Shown here piece by piece: positions 16,283 through 25,648 of a DNA stretch of 64,000 nt. How positions within the stretch are numbered: position 1 is the first letter of the stretch; each line of letters opens with the position of its first letter. The notes under the pieces are model-generated. The model saw only the letters and a list, made by a program, of their open reading frames with translations, had not been told where the DNA came from and did not search any database. Both the position numbers and the translations under genes were made by a program. The DNA lies in contig JAFUVS010000008.1 of assembly GCA_017471175.1 (NCBI GenBank), positions 1 to 64,000 of the forward strand, written 5' to 3'. This stretch comes from Paludibacteraceae bacterium. Lineage in GTDB: Bacteria; Bacteroidota; Bacteroidia; Bacteroidales; Paludibacteraceae.

Positions 16283-18019
16283 ATGAAAAAAACAATCCTT
16301 ACTCTTTTCGCCTTAGGGCTTTTCTCCTTTGTTTCCGCGCAGCAACCCGACCAAGTATTGATGACTATTGACGGTCAGCCCGTTATGACCTCCGAGTTCC
16401 TCTATATCTACGAGAAGAACAACAAGGAAGCCGCCGCCGACCCCAAGTCTATGGAGGAGTACCTCGACCTCTTCACCCGCTTCAAGCTCAAGGTGGCAGA
16501 AGCCCTCTCCGAACGCCTTGACACGACCCAATCCTTCAAAGACGAACTCAAAGGCTACCGCGCACAGGCAGTAGAAAAATACCTCAAAGACGAAGCCGCC
16601 ATTGACAGCCTCATCCGACTCAGTCACTACCGTATGGCACACATGCGCCGCGCCGCACACATCGCCATCCGTTGCCCCGAAGACGCTTCCGACTCCCTGC
16701 GTCTTGATGCTGAAACACGTATCAAAGCCCTTCGCCAACGTGCACTCTCCGGCAAGGAAGACTTCTATGCCCTCGCCGCGCAGTATTCCGAAGACCCCAA
16801 CAAAGACAAAGTCGGTGCCGAACTCGGCTGGATTATCCCCTTCCGCTATATCTACAGTTTCGAGGATGCCGTCTATAACACCCCTGTCGGACAGTTCACC
16901 GACATCTTCCGCAGCCCCTACGGCTTCCATTTCGCGCTCGTAGAAGAGGAAGTGGAAACCGAAGAACTCCACGCTGCACACATTATGAAGATGGTTCCCA
17001 AAGGCGATTCCATCAAGGAAGCTGAAGCCAAACACGTCATCGACAGCCTCTATCAGATCATTATTGACGGTGCCGACTTCGACGAAACAGCCCTTCGTAA
17101 CTCCGACGACAAAGGCAGTGCCGTACGCGGCGGCGACCTCGGATGGTTCACACGCGGTACGATGATCAAACCTTTCGAACAAGCAGCCTTCGCCCTGCAA
17201 CCCGGGCAGACAAGCCTTCCCATACGTAGCGAATACGGATGGCATATCATACGCCTGCACGACAGACGCTATACACAGCCCATTGACAGCCTCTACGCCT
17301 CTATCAAAAGAAATGTAGAACGCGATGAACGGATGCAGGAAGCCAATAAATCTTTCCTGCGCAAGACACGCCTTGAGTACAACCTCCCCGATACCCTTTC
17401 CGATGAGCAGGTTATGGCATACGCCGACCAACACCTCGAAGAGAAATACCCCGAACTCGTCAACCTCGTCCGTGAATACCACGACGGTATCCTGCTCTTC
17501 GATGTCAGCGTGGACCGCGTCTGGGACAAAGCAAGCAAGGACACCGCAGGATTAATCAACTATTTCGAGCAGCACAGAGATGCCTACCAATGGGACGAAC
17601 CCCGATTCAAAGGCTTTATGATTTATGCCCACGACAAGCAGGTCGCCAAGCGCGCACAGACCATCGCCAAGACGGTTCCCGCCGATAGCGTGGTCAAAAC
17701 CATTCGTGAGCGCATCAACAACGACAGCCTTACCCTCGTCCGAGTCGAAAGAGGACTGTGGAAGAAAGGACAGAACCCCGCCGTCGATAAGTACGGATTC
17801 AAAACCAAAGTCAAAGACTTCTCTACTACTCAAGACCTGCCTGTTATTGTCGCGGTCGGAAAGAAAATCAAAAACCCCGAGACTTACACCGACGAACGCT
17901 CCAAAGTCGTTACCGACTACCAGGACCTCCTCGAACAGGCTTGGGTCGAAGAACTCAAAAAGAAACATACCGTCGTCCTCAACCAAGAGGTCTGGAACGC
18001 CCTCAAATCCACGAAATAA
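16283..18019 (+). CDS. SurA-like peptidyl-prolyl isomerase with two parvulin domains
   Basis: A 578-residue periplasmic foldase. A signal peptide (MKKTILTLFALGLFSFVSA) is followed by a helical chaperone-like region, then two PpiC/parvulin domains at about residues 125-225 and 230-335. The domains are marked by ELGWIIPFRYIYSFEDAVYNTPVGQ and DLGWFTRGTMIKPFEQAAFALQPGQ, each followed by an H-containing strand (YGFHFALV, YGWHIIRLHDRR). The C-terminal 240 residues are helical and unassigned. Proteins of this type help outer-membrane proteins fold. It is first in a plus-strand cluster and is followed by GldG after 58 nt. Confidence 0.9.
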   Translation: MKKTILTLFALGLFSFVSAQQPDQVLMTIDGQPVMTSEFLYIYEKNNKEAAADPKSMEEYLDLFTRFKLKVAEALSERLDTTQSFKDELKGYRAQAVEKYLKDEAAIDSLIRLSHYRMAHMRRAAHIAIRCPEDASDSLRLDAETRIKALRQRALSGKEDFYALAAQYSEDPNKDKVGAELGWIIPFRYIYSFEDAVYNTPVGQFTDIFRSPYGFHFALVEEEVETEELHAAHIMKMVPKGDSIKEAEAKHVIDSLYQIIIDGADFDETALRNSDDKGSAVRGGDLGWFTRGTMIKPFEQAAFALQPGQTSLPIRSEYGWHIIRLHDRRYTQPIDSLYASIKRNVERDERMQEANKSFLRKTRLEYNLPDTLSDEQVMAYADQHLEEKYPELVNLVREYHDGILLFDVSVDRVWDKASKDTAGLINYFEQHRDAYQWDEPRFKGFMIYAHDKQVAKRAQTIAKTVPADSVVKTIRERINNDSLTLVRVERGLWKKGQNPAVDKYGFKTKVKDFSTTQDLPVIVAVGKKIKNPETYTDERSKVVTDYQDLLEQAWVEELKKKHTVVLNQEVWNALKSTK

Positions 18020-18053
18020 TCTTACCCTTTCACCCTCACGAAATAATCTTACC
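18010..18053. repeat. 17-bp direct repeat across the PPIase stop codon
   Basis: The 17-mer cacgaaataatcttacc occurs at 18010-18026 and again at 18037-18053, a 27-bp period. The first copy includes the TAA stop of the PPIase gene. It looks like a small tandem duplication of the gene end. Confidence 0.9.
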
Positions 18054-18077
18054 TCCGAGTTCTATCCAACTAATTAA

Positions 18078-19712
18078 GTGACCCGCCGAAAAATTATATT
18101 GGCTTTACTCGTAGCGATACCGCTCCTCTGTCTGCTGCTCCAAAAAGCAACAGTCCGCTGGGATTTGACTGCTGACCAACGCTATACTATCCACCCGCAG
18201 TCTCTCCAAGAAATCAGCACCCTCGACCAACCTGCCGATGTAACCCTATTCCTCAACGGAGAGATGAACAGCAGTTTCCGCCGCCTCAAAGAGTCTGCCG
18301 AATACCTCTGCGAAGAACTCCACCGGCGCAACCGCCTCTTCCGTCTCGATGCCGATGAACCCGAAGAACGCGACTACATCCTCTTGCAGCAGAAAGGCTT
18401 CGAACCTATCCTTGTGCACGAACGTGCCAAAGACGGTCGTACCGAACAAACCACCCTCTGGCCCTACGCGCAACTGACCTATAATAACAAATCAATGGTC
18501 ATCCCGCTACTCAAGCAGAACAGAGGACTAAGCGGCGAAGAAAACCTCAACCACTCCATCGAAGCACTCGAATACGCCTTCCTGGAAGCCCTCCATACCC
18601 TGCGAAAGGACTCCGTGGAACGGATAGCCTTCCTCGAAGGACACGGCGAAATGCCCGATATGCAAGTCTATGATTTCCAGCAGGCTCTGCGCTCCTATTT
18701 CCAAGTCGATCGAGGCTCCCTCGGCTCGCAAGCCGACATCCTCGACCCCTACCGAGCCGTTATCATTGCCGACCCGCAAAGACCTTTCTCCGAAACCGAC
18801 AAGTATATCCTCGACCAGTACATTATGCGTGGCGGACGCGTCCTGTGGCTCTTGAACGGCGTGCGCTTCTCCAACGATATGCTCACTGACAACGGCATCA
18901 CGCCCATCATACCGCTTGACCTCAATTTGGGAGATCTGCTCTTCCGATACGGCGTGCGTGTCAATCCCGCTCTCGTCCAAGACCTGCAGTGCCTGACCAT
19001 CCCCGTGGATGTATCCTCCGATCCCCAACGACCGCAGTACCAACCCCTTCCGTGGACCTACGCACCGCTCCTCCTCACCAACCAGAACACACCCGTTACC
19101 CGCAACCTCATGCAGGTATCTGCCACCATGGCTTCCCTCGTGGACCTCGTAGGAGGTGATGACGGCATACAAAAATCCATCCTCCTTGCCACCTCCAATG
19201 CCTCAACCCTAACGCCCACTCCCGCGCAAGTCGATCTGAGTGACCTCACCATTGACCAAGAACGATTCAACCAAGCCTATATGCCCGTTGCCGTCGCGCT
19301 CGAAGGCAATTTCAACTCCTTCTTTACTCATCGTATCGTACCCGATTCCCTCAAAATGCAGCGCGAACCGCTTAACGAAGGATACAGCCGACAGATAGTA
19401 GTCGCCGCAGGCAGCATAGCAGGCAACGAATGGCAAGACCAACAACCCCTCCCCGCCGGATTCGACCGATACTCCAAAACCCAATTCGGCAACCGCGACT
19501 TCCTCGTGCAGTCCGTTCTATGGCTCACTGATGATGCCGACCTCATATCCCTCCGACAACGACAGGTCACGCTGCGGCTCATCAACACCCAAACAGCCTA
19601 CGCCCGTCGGTCTCTCATACAATGGATCAGCATCCTCGCACCCATCCTCATACTCCTTATTATAGGTCTCTCCGTTACCGCCGTTAGAACCTACCGCTAC
19701 CGAAAAACCTGA
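18078..19712 (+). CDS. gldG: GldG, gliding-type ABC transporter auxiliary component
   Basis: A 544-residue GldG homologue. It starts at GTG and has an N-terminal transmembrane helix (IILALLVAIPLLCLLL), the GldG signature WDLTADQRYTIHPQSLQEI, a large periplasmic ABC-type uncharacterised domain (VERIAFLEGHGE, RGGRVLWLLNGV), and a C-terminal membrane helix (ILAPILILLIIGLSVTAV). In gliding Bacteroidetes GldG works with permease GldF and ATPase GldA; in non-gliding Bacteroidales the role is unclear. GldF, normally directly upstream, is missing here: the upstream gene is the PPIase. Confidence 0.85.
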   Translation: MTRRKIILALLVAIPLLCLLLQKATVRWDLTADQRYTIHPQSLQEISTLDQPADVTLFLNGEMNSSFRRLKESAEYLCEELHRRNRLFRLDADEPEERDYILLQQKGFEPILVHERAKDGRTEQTTLWPYAQLTYNNKSMVIPLLKQNRGLSGEENLNHSIEALEYAFLEALHTLRKDSVERIAFLEGHGEMPDMQVYDFQQALRSYFQVDRGSLGSQADILDPYRAVIIADPQRPFSETDKYILDQYIMRGGRVLWLLNGVRFSNDMLTDNGITPIIPLDLNLGDLLFRYGVRVNPALVQDLQCLTIPVDVSSDPQRPQYQPLPWTYAPLLLTNQNTPVTRNLMQVSATMASLVDLVGGDDGIQKSILLATSNASTLTPTPAQVDLSDLTIDQERFNQAYMPVAVALEGNFNSFFTHRIVPDSLKMQREPLNEGYSRQIVVAAGSIAGNEWQDQQPLPAGFDRYSKTQFGNRDFLVQSVLWLTDDADLISLRQRQVTLRLINTQTAYARRSLIQWISILAPILILLIIGLSVTAVRTYRYRKT

Positions 19713-19780
19713 CAACTGATAACTGACCACTACCCCCATTATTTTATATGTCAAAGAACATTTCAATCTCTTAAATTGCA

Positions 19781-19812
19781 CAAAAGTAAACTAAATATAT
19801 GTTTTTTCCAAA
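19781..19812 (-). promoter_or_regulatory. Promoter-like site pointing antisense into gldG
   Basis: On the minus strand TTTG (19812-19809) and TACTTTTG (19788-19781) are 20 nt apart, as good a match as the sense promoters listed here. Transcription would run leftward from about 19775 into the 3' end of gldG. No minus-strand gene is present there. Chance occurrence is possible. Confidence 0.4.
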
Positions 19813-21361
19813 TAATCTCAAATATATCCTCATCTCCGTTTGCATCGCCGCAGTATCTCTTACCTTGCGTGCCCAAACACCTGATTTGCCTTACCCCACC
19901 GACACCATCCAAGACACCATCGTCTATCGCTATGCCGCACCAAAAAGTATCGGTATCTACCGTATCAGCAAGATATTCAACGTCTCCCAGCAAGATATCC
20001 TCCGCTGGAATCCCCAACTCAAAAATCGCGGTCCCCAATTAGACGAGATTCTTCTCATTCCCGCCGGTATCGTTGTTTCGCAAGACCAACAGACAGCTCA
20101 GGATCAACAGACGGTGCAAGACCAACAGGCAACCATTGTTACCCCTCCCGCATCGCCCGTAGTCATCCCTAAAAAAATAGCTCCCGCCCCCAAGATAGAG
20201 CCCGTTGCTGTGCACGATACACTCCCCGTCCGCCCCGTTCAGAGCGAACCTGAACACATCTTCTATCAACCTGATTCCGAACCCGTTATCACAGACACTA
20301 CCACCGTCTATCGCCTCGCCGTACTCCTCCCCTTGGACAGCCGCGCTACCAACCGCGATGAGTACAACGACCGCTTCTACGACTTCTATACCGGACTGCT
20401 CACCGCCGTCTATCAGGCACAAAAAGCAGGTATGCACCTTGATATACATACCTACGACGTACCCCGCACAGGCAACCACCTGACCAATGTGCTCAACGAC
20501 CCGTGGCTGCTCACCGCACACGCTATCATCGGTCCCGCCTATACCAACCAAGTCAACAAAACACTCGCTTGGAACAGCAACCACGCCAAGTGGATTCTCA
20601 TACCCTTCACCTCTCACGTGGCAGGCATCGAAGACGACCCGTATGTCCTTCAATTCAACCCCACACCCGACCGCAAAGCACGCGTACTCGCTGACACCAT
20701 TGAGCAACACAAAGACAGCCTGCACCTCATCTACGTCCAAGCCGACCGCAGACCCGCACAGGAAGTGAAATGTCTCCTCGCTGAACTCAATGAACGCAAC
20801 ATACCCATAGACACCGTTCCGCTCAAAGCCCTGATGAACGACTCCGCCGACTATGCAGCCTCCGACTCGCTTACCAACCTCATCATTCTCCATACCGACA
20901 ATTACGCCAACGCAAGCGTCATTCTCCCTCGTGTCAAGCAACTCGCCATACGACACCGCGTCCGTCTCCTCGCACAAGACGCTTGGACACAACAAGAAGA
21001 CGTGCAGGTTCTCCAACCCGTCTATGCTTACTTCTTCCGCAGCCCCGACAACCTCTCGCCGCGCACGCAGGACTATTATACCATTCACAACCGCTATTTC
21101 GCCACCGACGGAAAGACCTATACCCCCGCCATCGCCTACCCGCGATTCGACCTGCTCGGATACGACCTCACTGCCTACCTGCTCTCCGTCCTGCCCGAAC
21201 TCTATAGCAAGGATAACCCGCTTGAAGCGGATGCCGATGTCAATTTTATCCTTTCCGAACCCTTTACGCAAGGCATCCAATCCAATATACGCTTTCGCCA
21301 AACCGAAACAGACGGCACGCAAGGCGGCTGGATTAACGAACATATACAGGTAGCCTATTAA
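19799..21361 (+). CDS. LysM plus periplasmic ligand-binding-like protein
   Basis: A 520-residue secreted protein. The signal peptide (NNLKYILISVCIAAVSLTLRA) is followed by a LysM-like motif (SIGIYRISKIFNVSQQDILRWN, about residues 50-90) for peptidoglycan binding. A Gln-rich linker with an eight-residue tandem repeat (DQQTAQDQ) comes next. From about residue 165 there is a type-1 periplasmic-binding-like fold (AVLLPLDSRA, AHAIIGPAYTNQVNKTLAW, FLLGYD-like FDLLGYDLTAYLL). Related proteins sit in Bacteroidetes cell-wall clusters; the ligand is unknown. It lies in tight order with an outer-membrane barrel, ParAB and MltD. Confidence 0.78.
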   Translation: MFFPNNLKYILISVCIAAVSLTLRAQTPDLPYPTDTIQDTIVYRYAAPKSIGIYRISKIFNVSQQDILRWNPQLKNRGPQLDEILLIPAGIVVSQDQQTAQDQQTVQDQQATIVTPPASPVVIPKKIAPAPKIEPVAVHDTLPVRPVQSEPEHIFYQPDSEPVITDTTTVYRLAVLLPLDSRATNRDEYNDRFYDFYTGLLTAVYQAQKAGMHLDIHTYDVPRTGNHLTNVLNDPWLLTAHAIIGPAYTNQVNKTLAWNSNHAKWILIPFTSHVAGIEDDPYVLQFNPTPDRKARVLADTIEQHKDSLHLIYVQADRRPAQEVKCLLAELNERNIPIDTVPLKALMNDSADYAASDSLTNLIILHTDNYANASVILPRVKQLAIRHRVRLLAQDAWTQQEDVQVLQPVYAYFFRSPDNLSPRTQDYYTIHNRYFATDGKTYTPAIAYPRFDLLGYDLTAYLLSVLPELYSKDNPLEADADVNFILSEPFTQGIQSNIRFRQTETDGTQGGWINEHIQVAY

Positions 21362-21390
21362 CAGCATCCGATGAAAACGATTTGCACCCG

Positions 21391-22065
21391 ATGAAACGAT
21401 ATACCCTCATCATATTGCTCTTGTCTTTGACAGCCTGCTTGGCAGCGCAACCCCGTCTCAAGCAGCCCGAGATGTACTTTGGCGCGCAAGGCGGTGTCAT
21501 CGCCGCTATGATGAACTTCTCGCCCACTGTACAGGGAACGGATAACGTCCTCTCTACCGCCATACTCGGCGGCAATGGCGGACTTATTTTCCGATACAAC
21601 GGACATAAATACTGCGGCTTGCAAGTTGAACTCAACTACCTCCAACGAGGCTGGCGTGAAACAATCGATACCCTCAACGTCCACTATTCACGCCGACTGC
21701 ATTACCTCGAACTGCCCTTCCTCTTCCACCTCTATTTCGGCAGCGAACGCCATCGAGCCTTCCTTAATGTCGGTCCGCAAATAGGCTATTGCCTATACGA
21801 ACAATCTTCCGGCACACGCCACCCCGCAGCCACCGAACAGTATAAACCGATTGACAACCGTTTTGACTACGGCATCGCCGCCGGACTCGGATATGCCGCA
21901 CGAACGCAGCAAGCAGGTACTTTTCAGGTAGAAGCACGCTTCAATTTCAGTTTCAGCAACCTCTTCAATAACCATAAGAAAGACTATTTTGCACAATCCC
22001 ATCCTATGAACCTGAGCCTTAACCTCGCATACCTATGGGAATTCAAAAGAAAAGTAAATAGATAA
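21391..22065 (+). CDS. Outer-membrane beta-barrel (PorT-type) protein
   Basis: A 224-residue protein with a signal peptide (MKRYTLIILLLSLTACLAAQ) and alternating beta strands typical of the PorT/OmpA-like outer-membrane barrel family (FGAQGGVIAAMMNF, YCGLQVELNYLQRGW, LELPFLFHLYFG, FLNVGPQIGYCL). The last strand ends near FKRK. The ATG at 21391 is preferred to a TTG nine bases upstream because it starts the signal peptide. It lies 29 nt after the LysM protein gene and 26 nt before parA, so it is likely part of the same transcript. Confidence 0.85.
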   Translation: MKRYTLIILLLSLTACLAAQPRLKQPEMYFGAQGGVIAAMMNFSPTVQGTDNVLSTAILGGNGGLIFRYNGHKYCGLQVELNYLQRGWRETIDTLNVHYSRRLHYLELPFLFHLYFGSERHRAFLNVGPQIGYCLYEQSSGTRHPAATEQYKPIDNRFDYGIAAGLGYAARTQQAGTFQVEARFNFSFSNLFNNHKKDYFAQSHPMNLSLNLAYLWEFKRKVNR

Positions 22066-22091
22066 ACCCATCGACACATCAATCCATAAAT

Positions 22092-22847
22092 ATGAAAATA
22101 ATATCCATAGCCAACCAAAAAGGTGGAGTAGGTAAAACCACCACCTCCATCAACCTCGCTGCCGGCTTGGCAGCAGAAGGCAAACGCGTGCTGCTCATCG
22201 ACGCAGACCCCCAAGCTAACGCATCGTCAGGCTTGGGCATTGACATCAAAACACTCGACCGAACCATCTACGAGTGCCTCGTCAGCGACCTCGACCCCAA
22301 TACCGCCATACTGCCTACGAGTGTGCCCAACCTCTCCATCCTGCCCAGCCACATCGACCTCGTAGGCGCAGAAATAGAAATGCTCAACCTCGACGACCGC
22401 GAACAACGGATGAAGCAGATGCTCGCGCGCATAGACAATACCTACGACTATATACTCATTGACTGTTCACCCTCTTTAGGACTAATCACCGTCAACGCGC
22501 TCACTGCCAGCCATTCGGTTATCATTCCCGTGCAGTGCGAGTTCTTCGCTCTCGAAGGAATAGCCAAACTACTCAATACCATCAAGATCATCAAGAGCGG
22601 ACTGAATCCTACCCTTCAGATTGAAGGCTTCCTGCTCACGATGTACGACAGCCGACTGCGCCTGAGCAACCAGGTCTATGAGGAAGTCAAACGCCATTTC
22701 GGCAAACTCGTCTTCTCTACCGTCATCGCGCGCAACGTCCGACTGAGCGAAGCACCCAGCCACGGGATGTCCGTCATCGAATATGACCCCATGTCCAAAG
22801 GCGCACAAAACTATATCCAATTAGCCAAAGAACTCATTAACAGATGA
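22092..22847 (+). CDS. parA: ParA/Soj chromosome-partitioning ATPase
   Basis: A 251-residue ParA family ATPase. The deviant Walker A KGGVGKTT spans residues 10-17, Walker A' is in LLIDADPQAN, and Walker B in YDYILIDCSPSLG. With ParB it moves the origin region during chromosome segregation. The stop overlaps the parB start by four bases (ATGA), showing translational coupling. Chromosomal parAB usually lies near the replication origin. Confidence 0.96.
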   Translation: MKIISIANQKGGVGKTTTSINLAAGLAAEGKRVLLIDADPQANASSGLGIDIKTLDRTIYECLVSDLDPNTAILPTSVPNLSILPSHIDLVGAEIEMLNLDDREQRMKQMLARIDNTYDYILIDCSPSLGLITVNALTASHSVIIPVQCEFFALEGIAKLLNTIKIIKSGLNPTLQIEGFLLTMYDSRLRLSNQVYEEVKRHFGKLVFSTVIARNVRLSEAPSHGMSVIEYDPMSKGAQNYIQLAKELINR

Positions 22848-23674
22848 AAAAACAGACAGGTTTAGGGCGCGGATTAGACGCGCTCATTGACACACACGTT
22901 ATGACCGACGGCTCATCCTCCATCAACGAGGTGGACCTCGCTCTCATCAGTGCCAACCCCGCACAGCCGCGACGTTCCTTCGATGCCGAAGCACTCGAAG
23001 AACTCAGTCATTCCATACGCGAACACGGCGTCATCTCACCCATCACCCTGCGCAAGAACGATGACGGCACCTATATGATTATAGCCGGTGAACGACGCTT
23101 CCGCGCAGCCAAGATGGCAGGACTCAAAGCCATTCCCGCATACGTCCGTACCGCCAAAGACGAACAGGTAATGGAGTGGGCACTCATCGAGAATATCCAG
23201 CGCGAAGACCTCGATGCCATCGAGATAGCACTCGCCTACCAGAAACTCATGGACGACTACCAACTCACCCAAGAGAGCATGGCAGAACGCGTCGGCAAGA
23301 AACGCGCCACCGTTGCTAACTACCTTCGACTCCTCCGACTGCCCGCCGAAATACAAATGGGTATCAAGGAGAAGAAAATAGATATGGGACACGCACGCGC
23401 CATACTCGGCAGCCCCTCCACCGAACAGCAACTCAACCTCTACCAGCGTATCCTCAAAGACGGTCTCTCTGTGCGCAAAGTCGAAGAATTAGTCAGCAAG
23501 CACAAAAACGAACTCGAACCCAAACCCTCCAAGAAAGACCACCCGTACCCCGAACAGGAACAAGCACTCCAAAAGCAACTCGGCTTGGGTGTACGCATCG
23601 ATAGCAAACACCTGACTATCACTTTCCGCAACGAAGAACAACTCCTTCAACTCATAGAACGCCTCACCCGTTGA
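22844..23674 (+). CDS. parB: ParB/Spo0J chromosome-partitioning protein
   Basis: A 276-residue ParB. It has the N-terminal ParA-contact peptide GLGRGLDALI, the CTP-binding ParB/Srx fold (NPAQPRRSFD, GERRFRAAKMAGL), and a helix-turn-helix (TQESMAERVGKKRATVANYLRLL). The C-terminus is a dimerisation domain. I searched by eye for a canonical parS palindrome (tgtttcacgtgaaaca) in the window and did not find one. The stop overlaps the TTG start of the next gene. Confidence 0.96.
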   Translation: MKKQTGLGRGLDALIDTHVMTDGSSSINEVDLALISANPAQPRRSFDAEALEELSHSIREHGVISPITLRKNDDGTYMIIAGERRFRAAKMAGLKAIPAYVRTAKDEQVMEWALIENIQREDLDAIEIALAYQKLMDDYQLTQESMAERVGKKRATVANYLRLLRLPAEIQMGIKEKKIDMGHARAILGSPSTEQQLNLYQRILKDGLSVRKVEELVSKHKNELEPKPSKKDHPYPEQEQALQKQLGLGVRIDSKHLTITFRNEEQLLQLIERLTR

Positions 23675-24321
23675 AATCGAGACTGCTGACCATATTGCTC
23701 CTCCTCTGCTGCGGCTTCACTGTCGTGCGGGCTGACGATGCCGACCTCCCGAAGGACAGCCTTCCCCTGACGCTCAGCGCGGATTCATTGCCGGCGACCG
23801 ACACGATGAACCTCTGGGTACCCAATCCCTCGCGCGCCACGTGGCTCGCCGTCATCGTTCCCGGATTAGGACAGATATACAACCGCAGTTACTGGAAACT
23901 CCCTATCGTCTATGGTGCTTTTATGGGGTGCGCATACGCCATTTCGTGGAACGCAAGTATGTACAACGATTACAAAGAAGCCTACCGCGACATTCTCCTC
24001 GACGAGACACTCTCCGATGACCCGACACGCTCTTACAACGCCATACTCCCGCCCGGATACACCATCGAAAGTATGGGAGGCAGAAGCCAATACACCTCCA
24101 CACTCAATAGCCGGCAAAACCGCTACCGACGCTATCGAGACATATCCATAGCCGCCACTGTTGCCGTCTATGTCCTCTCCATTATTGATGCCTACGTGGA
24201 TGCACAACTATTCGACTTCGACATATCGCCTAACCTCTCGCTCAACGTCCAACCCCAACTCAACTACGACCCGTGGCGAGACAACCGCAGTGCCGAACTT
24301 AAACTTGCCCTCAATTTCTGA
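23671..24321 (+). CDS. DUF5683 membrane protein
   Basis: A 216-residue protein with a signal-like N-terminus (SRLLTILLLLCCGFTVVRA). The DUF5683 core RATWLAVIVPGLGQIYNRSYWKLPIVYGAF is followed by a second hydrophobic stretch (ISIAATVAVYVLSIIDAYVDA) and a beta-rich tail. The family is found almost only in Bacteroidetes and is nearly always in this ParAB-MltD context; its role is unknown. The start is a TTG inside the parB stop (TTGA), an unusual but plausible coupled start. Confidence 0.88.
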   Translation: MKSRLLTILLLLCCGFTVVRADDADLPKDSLPLTLSADSLPATDTMNLWVPNPSRATWLAVIVPGLGQIYNRSYWKLPIVYGAFMGCAYAISWNASMYNDYKEAYRDILLDETLSDDPTRSYNAILPPGYTIESMGGRSQYTSTLNSRQNRYRRYRDISIAATVAVYVLSIIDAYVDAQLFDFDISPNLSLNVQPQLNYDPWRDNRSAELKLALNF

Positions 24322-24323
24322 CT

Positions 24324-25637
24324 ATGAACTTCTTGAAATACATACTCATTACCCTTCCGCTATTGCTCTGTCTTCCCCTCGCGGCGCAGACAGACTCCGT
24401 TCTTACCCTCGACTCAATTATCTATGAGAATGCCGTCTTGGACTCCATGTTAGCGCAAGCCGACACCACAGACTTGCAGCCCGAACTCTTTGCCTCCGAC
24501 ACGTCCGAAAACAGCATCCTCTGTTTCTTCGACGAGGCTATGGCGTGGCTCGACACTACCGACTGCACCTCTACGGGCATCATTACCGACCTCCCCGACT
24601 CCGTCTATAAAGCCCGACTGCAAGCACTGCCCTTCGTTATCGAAGTGCCGTACAACCACGTTGTGCGCGATTGCATCCACCGTTATATACGAGGCTCCGG
24701 CAGACAGTTAGCCAAACTATGCCGACTCTCTGAGTACTACTTCCCCCTCTTCCAGGATATGCTTGCGCGCTATGACCTGCCCTACGAACTCTGTTACCTC
24801 GCCGTCATCGAGTCGGCTCTCAATCCGCAGGCACACTCCCGTATGGGGGCTGCCGGACTATGGCAGTTCATGCCCTCTACAGGCAGACTATACGGCTTGG
24901 AAATCAACTCCCTCGTGGACGAACGACGCGACCCCATACGCTCTACCGAAGCTGCCTGCCGATACCTCAAGAACCTCCACTCCCTCTTCGGCGACTGGAA
25001 CCTTGCCATCGCATCCTACAACTGCGGTCCGGGCAACGTCAATAAAGCCATACGACGCGCCGGCGGTAAGCGCGACTTCTGGTCCATCTATCCTTATCTC
25101 CCGCGCGAAACACGTGCTTACCTGCCAATCTTCATCGCCGCCTCTTACGCTATGAACTATGCCGACCAGCACGGCATCTGCCCCGAACCCGCACTCCGAC
25201 CCATCGTTACCGATACGCTCTATACCGACCAGCGAATGCACCTGCGCCAAGTATCGGACATACTCCAAATAGACCTTGCCGAGCTCCGGCGGCTCAACCC
25301 CCAGTACCCCAAAGACGTACTGCCCGGAGGCAAACCCTATACCATCTGTCTGCCTATCGAAAAAGCGGATCTGTTCATTGCTAATCAAGACACTATTCTA
25401 TCCCATAAAGCCGATGAACTGATCAATAACCGCCGCGCGGAAATCGACCTCGCCCATCGTACCAAGAGCGCAGGCTCGCACCGATCCGGCGGCGTTACCT
25501 ACTACAAAGTGCGACAGGGTGATACACTCGGTGCCATCGCGCGGCGACACCACTGCACCGTCAAGCAACTCCAGCGATGGAACAACCTCAAAGGTACGAA
25601 TATCCGTGCCGGAAAAACCCTGCGTATAGGCGGTTAA
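24324..25637 (+). CDS. mltD: MltD-like lytic transglycosylase with LysM
   Basis: A 437-residue murein lytic transglycosylase. The signal peptide is MNFLKYILITLPLLLCLPLAAQ. The SLT domain includes the catalytic Glu in LAVIESALNPQAHS, then GLWQFMPSTGRLYGL and NLAIASYNCGPGNVNKAI. A degenerate LysM (RQVSDILQIDLAELRRLNPQYP) and a clear C-terminal LysM (YYKVRQGDTLGAIARRHHC) bind peptidoglycan. It cleaves glycan strands with 1,6-anhydro product formation. Products could be imported by the AmpG-like transporter at 30.6 kb. It starts 2 nt after DUF5683. Confidence 0.93.
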   Translation: MNFLKYILITLPLLLCLPLAAQTDSVLTLDSIIYENAVLDSMLAQADTTDLQPELFASDTSENSILCFFDEAMAWLDTTDCTSTGIITDLPDSVYKARLQALPFVIEVPYNHVVRDCIHRYIRGSGRQLAKLCRLSEYYFPLFQDMLARYDLPYELCYLAVIESALNPQAHSRMGAAGLWQFMPSTGRLYGLEINSLVDERRDPIRSTEAACRYLKNLHSLFGDWNLAIASYNCGPGNVNKAIRRAGGKRDFWSIYPYLPRETRAYLPIFIAASYAMNYADQHGICPEPALRPIVTDTLYTDQRMHLRQVSDILQIDLAELRRLNPQYPKDVLPGGKPYTICLPIEKADLFIANQDTILSHKADELINNRRAEIDLAHRTKSAGSHRSGGVTYYKVRQGDTLGAIARRHHCTVKQLQRWNNLKGTNIRAGKTLRIGG

Positions 25638-25648
25638 GAAATCAACTC

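Noticed and set aside
20039-21367. Long minus-strand open frame of 442 codons opposite the LysM/ligand-binding gene
   Set aside because: It is an antisense shadow caused by C-rich third codon positions; it lacks any recognisable domain, while the plus frame has a signal peptide and LysM motif. The same applies to 16313-17482 and 18528-19172.
22092-23674. Search for a parS site near parAB
   Set aside because: No match to the canonical 16-bp palindrome was found by eye; cacgtg cores at about 20615, 27938 and 29116 lack the flanking arms.
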